Shown here piece by piece: positions 41,438-47,022 of a DNA stretch of 47,022 nt. Position numbers and translations under genes: made by a program. This stretch comes from Gardnerella massiliensis. Lineage in GTDB: Bacteria > Actinomycetota > Actinomycetes > Actinomycetales > Bifidobacteriaceae. Below the pieces are notes generated by a model. That model worked only from the letters and a program-made list of their open reading frames with translations. It was not told the DNA's origin and made no database searches. Numbering within the stretch: position 1 is the stretch's first letter; each line of letters begins with the position of its first letter. The DNA lies in contig NZ_LRTV01000013.1 in the NCBI RefSeq assembly GCF_003408845.1, positions 1 to 47,022 of the forward strand. Direction: 5' to 3'.

Positions 41438-41791
41438 TGCAACATCACGAACCGTCAAGCCCTGATTCCTTAGTATGCGAACCGTTTCACGCATAAGTAT
41501 AGATGCCTCTTGCTGAGTTTTTATAGCTGCAGATTTTGCATCTAACATACGTTGAAGCATAAGCTCATCTTGCTCACTAAGTTTCGGAGTTACTTCCACG
41601 CCATTTACTTTAACATTTAAAGTTGCAGCAGCATCTTTTACCATTGCTGCAACCTGATCAAGTCTACGTACTTGAGTAAACAATCCTGGTATTTCCGGCA
41701 CTTCTATAGCCCACCAGTCATCGCATCTGCGAGCTATAGCGGTAACCTTTTGCAAACAATTTGTTGCATTATCATGCTCAGTAACACTCAT
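41390..41791 (-). CDS. HicB-like antitoxin-type protein without a visible toxin partner
   Basis: A 133-residue protein. Residues 15-65 match the HicB fold (VTAIARRCDDWWAIEVPEIPG, then QVAAMVKDAAATLNV). A helical linker and a C-terminal HTH follow (LTVRDVAELTGVTPQRIS, about 112-129). In HicAB systems HicB binds its own promoter and blocks a small HicA ribonuclease. No HicA-sized gene is seen next to it on either side, so it may be a solitary regulator. Its 3' end is duplicated at the far side of the adjoining cassette, which marks it as the likely insertion site. Confidence 0.8.
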   Translation of the reverse strand: MSVTEHDNATNCLQKVTAIARRCDDWWAIEVPEIPGLFTQVRRLDQVAAMVKDAAATLNVKVNGVEVTPKLSEQDELMLQRMLDAKSAAIKTQQEASILMRETVRILRNQGLTVRDVAELTGVTPQRISSLKA

Positions 41792-41972
41792 TAATTAAGT
41801 CTTTTCTCCAACTCTTTTCGCTTCACACATATAAGTATATGCCTATTTATCAATTCAGTAAATAGGCATTGCATACAAAAAATCGTATAAATCCATAACC
41901 GCAATGCACACACTTCTATCTGATATTTTCCAAAGTACTTTGGGTTTGCAAGATAGATTGGTTTGTGCGAAG

Positions 41973-42692
41973 TTACTTTTCTTGCACAAGTTCGATTGGC
42001 GGATGCTCCGCGCGGAAAGCATTTACGTGCGCTTCAGACGCATACCCCAGCGCAAAACCAGTAATCAGCGCATACTCCGGCGGAATGTTGAATACTTCGT
42101 CAAGCGGTGAACGCCATGTAGCAAGAACGCCAAGTGGACATGAATCTACGCCTTGCTCTTTGGCAGCCAACAGTAACGTTTGCAACATAATTCCAGCATC
42201 CAGCGCAGCAAACGGCAGAAAATCGCGGCGAACAAGCACAAATCCCATAACTGGCGCACCAAATGCCTGGAAGTTGCGCAAAGTGTGAGCATTTCGAGCA
42301 GGAAAATCTTTGCGATCAATATTTAAATGTTTATACAACGCCAATCCTAAACGAGCGCTGCGTTCTTTAAGCGATTGCGGATACGGAGCCATTACAGGAA
42401 AATCTCCATCCGGCTGGCTCATTTTCTGGGCTATAAGGCGTTCTTCTTCGCTAAGAGTTGCGTCTTTAGTGCGAAACATTGCTTTGCATTTTTGCGTATA
42501 TGCATCAATAAGCTGCTGCTTGCGTTCTCCTTGAGCAATAGCGAGCATGTAGCCACGAGTGTTAGACCAGCTCGGCGATTGTGCAGCTGTTTGCAAAATA
42601 GTTTCAAGTATCTTAGAATCGACCGGTTTATTTAGAAAATCACGTGCAGAAAATCGCGACTTTGCGAGCGCTTCAAAAGTTTGTGCAATCAT
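41973..42692 (-). CDS. Nitroreductase family protein
   Basis: A 239-residue flavin oxidoreductase. SRFSARDFLNKPVDSKILETIL (12-33) is the FMN-binding start, AAQSPSWSNTRGYMLAIA (36-53) is the second block, and FLPFAALDAGIMLQTLLLAAKEQGVDSCPLG the dimer/FMN block. TGFALGYA near the end is also typical. It differs from the 28196 enzyme and belongs to the general nitroreductase (BluB/NfnB-like) side of the family. Ribosome site is weak. Monocistronic; substrate unknown. Confidence 0.87.
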   Translation of the reverse strand: MIAQTFEALAKSRFSARDFLNKPVDSKILETILQTAAQSPSWSNTRGYMLAIAQGERKQQLIDAYTQKCKAMFRTKDATLSEEERLIAQKMSQPDGDFPVMAPYPQSLKERSARLGLALYKHLNIDRKDFPARNAHTLRNFQAFGAPVMGFVLVRRDFLPFAALDAGIMLQTLLLAAKEQGVDSCPLGVLATWRSPLDEVFNIPPEYALITGFALGYASEAHVNAFRAEHPPIELVQEK

Positions 42693-43081
42693 GCTTTTTA
42701 GTATATCTCACAAGTTATGCGTTAATACAACTATCTTTTCTTAAGGATTGGAAGTTGAAGCCGGAGTCCCAAGCATATCGACTACGGCACCAGCTTCGGT
42801 AATATCCAACACAAATAGCACTGTAAATTGTTATCTCAGCTAAATTTCAAGCGTTCCGGCAATAGCCGAAATCTTCTACAGCATCATCTGCCAGTTTTAG
42901 CATGCCTTTTACTCCCCCATTTGCCAGTTTTAGGAGGTTTTTTACGCCACCATTTGCCAGTTTTAGCAAATTTAAGGATTATAAAGCAATAACAACTTTT
43001 TGTTACTGCTATGACTGTGACAAAAGTAAAAGGTTACAGCGCAACTAAAAATTGCGAAAGAAAACCGCTAAAATAGTGAAC
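42693..43081. other. Intergenic region with a 33-bp tandem repeat and a gene remnant
   Basis: A 33-bp period repeats three times from 42885, 42918 and 42951, each beginning CATYTGCCAGTTTTAG. On the minus strand 42741-42821 reads as a plausible C-terminus (LFVLDITEAGAVVDMLGTPA...) ending in TAA, but two in-frame stops lie just upstream, so it may be a decayed gene end. Otherwise no gene. Confidence 0.6.
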
Positions 43082-44251
43082 ATGAGTGTAGTGACGACGC
43101 GATACGTTGAAGCGGCTGGCGGCATTATTTATCGCAGGCGCAATATTACAGGTAGCTCAAACGCTGGCGAGACGGGGAACCCGAGCAGCCAACCAATAAA
43201 GCCAATCCAGGCAAACAAACTAAGCGACGACGACTTCGAACTTTGCCTTGTTTACCGCCCTAAATACGACGATTGGAGCTGGCCAAAGGGCAAGAACGAG
43301 CCAAACGAATCACATCGCCACACTGCAGTGCGCGAAGTTGGCGAAGAAACAGGCTACTCCGTTGTTCTCGGCCCCCATATCACACAAATCGAATACCCGC
43401 TCGAGCACGAGGGCAAAAAGCAAACTGCTAAAAATGGCAATGGTTCACACAATACACAACCGGAAGTTATTAAACGAATCCACTATTGGATGATGCGTGA
43501 AATCGACAAGCCAACCGCAGCAAAACGCTTACCTGCTTTCGGACCAATTAAGCCAGCAAAACCTACGGAAATTGGCAATATTCTGTGGCTCACTCCTTCT
43601 AAGGCTCGCAAAAAACTTACGCACGATAGCGACCGCGAAGTGCTAGACGCTTTCTTAGAGAAGCTCCACGCTGGCCAAGCAGAATACAGCACGTTGCTTT
43701 TGGTACGTCACGGAAAAGCTGAGTCTCGAAAAACTTGGCAAGGAAGTGAAGCAACTCGACCAATCACACCTCTGGGTGCTGCCGCTTCATACGCTCTAGG
43801 CCGTGAACTTGCCTGCTACGCGCCGAATAAAATCATATCGTCTCCTTGGAAGCGTTGCGTAGAAACAGTTGCAGCTTTTGCACACGACTCTTCGCTTCCT
43901 ATAGAACAGGTTGCGGAACTTACTGAAGATTGTCACGAAAAGCAACCAAAATCTACGTTGTCTGTTCTTGTGAACGAAATACAAAATCTTGAGCGCAACG
44001 CACAAAACGCGAACGAAAGCGCAACCAACAACACGGCCAACAACACGACCGTCATGTGCTTGCATCGCCCAGTTATCGGCACATTCTTCGATTACTTGCG
44101 CAAAATTACAAAACCTCGAGCACACAAACGCATCCTTAGTCAAAAATCGCCTTATATGCCAACTGGAAGTGCCGTGGTTTTGCACCTGACAAACACTCCT
44201 CAAGGTCCTCGCATTATTGATATTGAAAAGGTTATTCCAAGTGTCTACTAG
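43082..44251 (+). CDS. MutT1-like Nudix hydrolase fused to a histidine phosphatase domain
   Basis: A 389-residue two-domain protein. The N-terminal Nudix domain has a complete Nudix box at residues 70-92 (GKNEPNESHRHTAV then REVGEETGY) and AAGGIIYRR near the start. The C-terminal half (from about 203) is a histidine phosphatase with LLLVRHGKAESR (H210), SSPWKRCVETV and the late histidine in MCLHRPV. This is the architecture of actinobacterial MutT1, which removes oxidised nucleotides and hydrolyses related polyphosphates. A Ser/Asn-rich insertion lies after the first strand (28-48), and an Asn/Thr-rich one before the last histidine. ATG 43082 is preferred to an upstream TTG; the ribosome site is weak. 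Confidence 0.87.
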   Translation: MSVVTTRYVEAAGGIIYRRRNITGSSNAGETGNPSSQPIKPIQANKLSDDDFELCLVYRPKYDDWSWPKGKNEPNESHRHTAVREVGEETGYSVVLGPHITQIEYPLEHEGKKQTAKNGNGSHNTQPEVIKRIHYWMMREIDKPTAAKRLPAFGPIKPAKPTEIGNILWLTPSKARKKLTHDSDREVLDAFLEKLHAGQAEYSTLLLVRHGKAESRKTWQGSEATRPITPLGAAASYALGRELACYAPNKIISSPWKRCVETVAAFAHDSSLPIEQVAELTEDCHEKQPKSTLSVLVNEIQNLERNAQNANESATNNTANNTTVMCLHRPVIGTFFDYLRKITKPRAHKRILSQKSPYMPTGSAVVLHLTNTPQGPRIIDIEKVIPSVY

Positions 44252-44954
44252 TCTTAATTCGCAATCGAGTTCCATTCATTCGGGCCGCGCGGCTTTTATG
44301 CCAAGTCCTACGGGATCTGCTCGCCCAAGCCGACCTGCACAAATGGACCCAGCAATGCTCGCGCAAATTGAAGGTGGCACCGATCCGCAAATTGTGCATG
44401 AAATTAGCCGCACTTCCGCTGCCGTTTTGCTTAATCGCGTGCATAAAACGCAATCTCCGGAAATCGTTGAGCGCGTGCTGAATTTAGTTGAGAATGAGGG
44501 TATTGAAGTTATTGCAGATTTGTGGAGTCACGCAGAAGCCGAGTCTCTCCCCGGAATGTTGTGGCGACTATATTTGTTACGCATGTCGTTGCGTAAGCAG
44601 CGCGAGGCTTACGCTGAATATTGGAGCCTTGGGGAGCCTGAAGCTACGAGTGCTTCAGCTATTACAGGAATTGACGAAGCGCCTACTGGGGAAGATATTG
44701 CACGCCTTGCAGATTCTATTCTTTCGGGTGCTTTTACGGGCGACTTTGCTGTAGCACTGTATCGCGCTTCAGCTTTTACTTCGATTATTGCGCGCGGTAT
44801 GCGAGTTTACGCAAAAAAGTTGGATGAACAGAATAAAAGCGTTAGCCACACTCAAAAGATTGCACGCAAGTTGCATACTGCAGCAAATCTTCACGCACTT
44901 TCGTTATCTTTTGCTCATGGCGCAAAACTGTGGCGAGCAGGAAAACTGGAATAA
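44241..44954 (+). CDS. Conserved-type cytoplasmic protein of unknown function
   Basis: A 237-residue protein starting at GTG 44241, 11 bp inside the upstream gene, with AAAAGG nine bases before it. After a Ser/Pro-rich N-terminal tail (to about residue 45) it is largely helical, with LLNRVHKTQSPEIVERVLNL, PGMLWRLYLLRMSLRKQREAY and a Lys/His-rich C-terminal helix. No catalytic motif, signal or membrane segment is seen. I do not recognise the family with certainty; the overlap with the MutT1-like gene implies a shared transcript and perhaps linked function. Confidence 0.72.
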   Translation: MSTSLNSQSSSIHSGRAAFMPSPTGSARPSRPAQMDPAMLAQIEGGTDPQIVHEISRTSAAVLLNRVHKTQSPEIVERVLNLVENEGIEVIADLWSHAEAESLPGMLWRLYLLRMSLRKQREAYAEYWSLGEPEATSASAITGIDEAPTGEDIARLADSILSGAFTGDFAVALYRASAFTSIIARGMRVYAKKLDEQNKSVSHTQKIARKLHTAANLHALSLSFAHGAKLWRAGKLE

Positions 44955-45261
44955 ATTATTTACGATTAGAATTGCGCGGCGCGTGAGAATAAAAAACAAT
45001 GTATACTCAAAATGATGCTGGCTTGTGTTTAAGCCCCGGGCTCCATTTTTTGCCGCTGCGAGCGGCGTTTGCGCCGACAGGCGCTTTCGCAAGTCAGTAT
45101 CGTTTTTTGTTTTAAAGTTTGAAGTTTAGATTTTTGATTTTAGATTTTTGCTAGCGAGTTTTAGATAAAATATATTTTTTACTCACATTTGTTTATATTT
45201 TGCACAAAAGTAACGGCACGCCGCTAGCTTAACATGCAATGCTTGCACTAATCTAGAAGGT
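44955..45261. other. Intergenic region with a GC-rich hairpin cluster upstream of upp
   Basis: About 45035-45095 holds consecutive GC-rich hairpins in otherwise AT-rich DNA: GCCGCTGCGAGCGGC, then GGCGTTTGCGCC with a further GCGCC/GGCGC pairing, followed by a T-rich stretch (GTTTTTTGTTTT). It may be the terminator of the MutT1 operon or a structured RNA. The remaining 160 bp before upp are AT-rich and gene-free. Confidence 0.55.
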
Positions 45262-45900
45262 ATGGATCTTCATGTTTTACATCATCCGCTGGTGGACCAC
45301 AAGCTCACCGTTTTGCGCGATAAGAATACACCTTCTAACATTTTCCGCGAGTTGGTTTCCGAATTGGTAACCCTCGAAGCGTACGAAGCAACCCGCAATT
45401 TGGAAGTTAGCGATCGTGAGATTGAAACTCCTATTTGCAAAATGACCGGTAAGCATTTGAACCGTCCACGCCCAATGGTTGTGCCGGTTTTGCGCGCAGG
45501 CCTCGGTATGCTCGACGGCATGACTCGTCTTCTTCCAACCGCTGAGGTTGGATTCCTTGGTATGAAGCGCGACGAGCAGACGCTCGATATCATCACTTAT
45601 GCCAACCGTTTGCCAGAAGATTTGACTGGACGTCAGTGCTTCCTTCTTGACCCAATGCTTGCCACCGGTGGCACTCTTATTGCCGCTACACACTATTTGG
45701 CTGAGCGCGGCGCTAAAGATGTTACTGCTATTAACATTTTGGCAGCCCCAGAAGGCTTGGAGCGTTTGGAGAAGGAACTTGATCCTTCCATTGATTTTAA
45801 GGTTGTTGTTTGCGCTGTTGACGAGCATCTGAACGACAAATCTTATATCGTTCCAGGTCTTGGCGACGCCGGTGATCGCTTGTATGGTTTGATTGACTAA
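45262..45900 (+). CDS. upp: Uracil phosphoribosyltransferase
   Basis: A 212-residue enzyme of pyrimidine salvage that converts uracil and PRPP to UMP. The family opening MDLHVLHHPLVDHKLTVLRD, RPMVVPVLRAGLGMLDGM (around 70-87), the PRPP loop LLDPMLATGGT (about 128-138) and the uracil-binding C-terminus YIVPGLGDAGDRLYG are all present; length is normal. AGAAGG lies very close to the ATG at 45262. Codon use is biased toward highly expressed codons in the second half. Monocistronic with its own terminator. Confidence 0.97.
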   Translation: MDLHVLHHPLVDHKLTVLRDKNTPSNIFRELVSELVTLEAYEATRNLEVSDREIETPICKMTGKHLNRPRPMVVPVLRAGLGMLDGMTRLLPTAEVGFLGMKRDEQTLDIITYANRLPEDLTGRQCFLLDPMLATGGTLIAATHYLAERGAKDVTAINILAAPEGLERLEKELDPSIDFKVVVCAVDEHLNDKSYIVPGLGDAGDRLYGLID

Positions 45901-45949
45901 TAGTTACTAACCAAATCAAGCGAAAACTAAAGTTTCAAAACTACAAAAT

Positions 45950-45989
45950 AGCCTGCTGGTTTGCAACAATTTGCATAATTCAGCAGGCT
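45950..45989 (+). terminator. Terminator of upp
   Basis: AGCCTGCTG / CAGCAGGCT stem with a 22-nt loop followed by TTTTGT, 50 bp after the stop. Confidence 0.8.
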
Positions 45990-46872
45990 TTTGTATTAAT
46001 TGATTGTTGGAAATTGCGGTTATTCCCTAAAATGCGTGTACATATCACAGTTTAGTTTCTGCACCAGTAACGAAAAAACGTTATTGAGTGTTACTCGTGC
46101 AGAGCACTGACTGCGCTAGTAACGAAAAAACGGGATTATACGTTACTAGCGCAGATTACGTACTGCAGGAGCAACGTATGCTTATATTGCAATTTGTTTG
46201 GCATGCGCGACGACCTGCCTGAGCGCTGCGATTTAGCGCGCGAAGGCAACTCGGAGCGCCGAGCTTGCTCAAGTTGAAAGCACGGGGTGCTTTCAACGCA
46301 AGCTCAGTAGTGAGCGTTTATTCCTCACGGCTATTGGTAGCCGTTCGGCTGATTTGCGAATCGACGACTTCGAGCTGCATAATGCGCGAGAAGTCACTTC
46401 GATTCGCTGAGCTTGCTCAGGGTTGAAAGCACCGATGTGCTTTCAACGCAAGCTCAGTAGCGAGCGCGTTACCCGCGCGAGCGTTAAGCACACCGTGCTT
46501 CACAATTGAGCCAAATCACGCTTTGAAGGAGCTTGAAATCCCAATGATTTCAAGCTCGGTCAAAGCGCCTGCCTGAGCGCTGCGATTTAGCGCGCGATTA
46601 TTCCTTTACACGACTGTAAAGTTTTAATCGCTTTCTGGCGAGATTTCGACATTTACATTACATGACTGTAAAGGAAAAATCGGTTTAGTGATTTGGAACA
46701 TTTACCGGAAAATTTCCGGCGTTTGTTGTTGTTTTGGTGGTTTTTTGGAACATTTGCCGGAGTTTATCTCATGTTTGGAGGGTTAACCCTCGCTCTACAC
46801 TCCAAACATGAGGATACTAGCGCGTGTTTGGAGGATTATAACCCATAACAGTATGCGGGGGGATAATAAAAA
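45990..46872. other. Gene-free hairpin- and repeat-rich region between upp and the rRNA operon end
   Basis: No coding sequence is supported. It contains two related hairpins at 46058-46154, three large hairpins at 46261-46305, 46407-46457 and 46519-46567, a 30-bp exact direct repeat (46214-46243, 46568-46597), an inverted repeat at 46356-46364/46399-46407, and short palindromes at 46604-46621, 46705-46719 and 46768-46812. GC content is visibly higher at 46200-46600 than around it. Confidence 0.8.
46058..46154. repeat. Two related hairpins sharing AGTAACGAAAAAACG
   Basis: First: TCTGCACCAGTAAC (46058-46071) with GTTACTCGTGCAGA (46090-46103), one mismatch. Second: perfect 14-bp arms CTGCGCTAGTAACG (46111-46124) and CGTTACTAGCGCAG (46141-46154). 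Both have AGTAACGAAAAAACG on the 5' side, a REP-like doublet. Confidence 0.85.
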
Positions 46873-46896
46873 AGCGGGGAACAAACGTTCCCCGCT
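46873..46896 (-). terminator. Terminator of the rRNA operon
   Basis: AGCGGGGAAC / GTTCCCCGCT with an AAAC loop; on the minus strand it is followed by TTTTTTATTATCC. It lies just after the 5S gene. Confidence 0.92.
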
Positions 46897-46907
46897 AAAA
46901 AGAATAA

Positions 46908-47022
46908 TGCGGCAGCGTGCTAGTCTCCCACACCCTATCGAGTGCAGTACCCTCGCCGTGTCAGGCCTTAGCTTCCGGGTTCGGAATGGGACCGGGCGTC
47001 TCACCTGAGCCATGACCACCGC
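46908..47022 (-). rRNA. rrf: 5S ribosomal RNA (5' end at or just beyond the window edge)
   Basis: On the minus strand the sequence contains the actinobacterial 5S core CCCGGTCCCATTCCGAACCC, then GGAAGCTAAGGCC, GGTACTGCACTCGATAGGGT and GTGGGAGA. The 5' GCGGTGG and the 3' CTGCCGC can pair as the terminal helix. A few 5' bases may lie outside the window. 23S and 16S genes would be expected further along on the minus strand beyond position 47022. Confidence 0.93.

Noticed and set aside
45035..45095. tRNA in the GC-rich cluster before upp
   Set aside because: No T-loop GTTCRA pattern with matching stems or acceptor pairing can be found; the structure is a set of simple hairpins.
46795..47019. Short open frames over the 5S rRNA end
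   Set aside because: They overlap a recognisable 5S rRNA and its terminator and have no start signals.

Overview
The window is a chromosomal segment of a low-GC member of the Bifidobacteriaceae, most likely Gardnerella. The basis is inference: AT-rich DNA carrying bifidobacterial-type genes (three CUT1 sugar importers without their own ATPase, a MutT1-like Nudix/phosphatase fusion, an aminotransferase with a fused HTH, an actinobacterial 5S rRNA). No 16S gene is present, so species is not resolved.

Region 1 (1-26.6 kb) is devoted to alpha-glucan and alpha-glucoside use. A minus-strand operon (substrate-binding protein, two permeases, GH31 glucosidase; 281-6455) is divergent from a LacI-type regulator (6735-7760), with two matching 18-bp palindromes between them. 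A TraX-like membrane gene and a GH13 alpha-glucosidase follow. Then come a maltose/maltodextrin importer (malE, a strong internal hairpin, malF, malG), a type I pullulanase and a 4-alpha-glucanotransferase. A third importer follows (DUF624 protein, two permeases, a second LacI regulator, a binding protein), plus a diverged orphan copy of that binding protein. A shared half-site TTGCAAAC sits upstream of the GH13/malE pair, malQ, the second LacI gene and the third binding protein, suggesting one local maltose regulon.

Region 2 (26.7-34.5 kb) holds housekeeping-type enzymes: a histidine phosphatase, a nitroreductase, a small cysteine/histidine protein, and the HTH-aminotransferase fusion behind an array of TTCAATT boxes. 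It also holds an AlbA/ATPase regulator-like gene bracketed by compound 10-bp minisatellites, and an MFS transporter.

Region 3 (34.5-41.8 kb) is the most unusual part. A MacAB/YknXYZ-like ABC efflux operon with a lipoprotein lies divergent from a small cassette: response regulator, sensor kinase, a secreted 156-residue protein with a cationic hydrophobic C-terminus, and a four-helix membrane protein. A 29-bp exact repeat stands upstream of both the regulator operon and the secreted-protein operon. The whole cassette is flanked by 123-bp near-identical direct repeats, one being the 3' end of a HicB-like gene. I read it as a mobile, peptide-centred, probably self-inducing bacteriocin-like or signalling module; the function is inferred.

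Region 4 (42-47 kb) carries a second nitroreductase, the MutT1-like fusion, an unrecognised conserved-looking protein, upp, about 1 kb of gene-free DNA packed with hairpins and repeats, and the 5S rRNA end of an rRNA operon on the minus strand.
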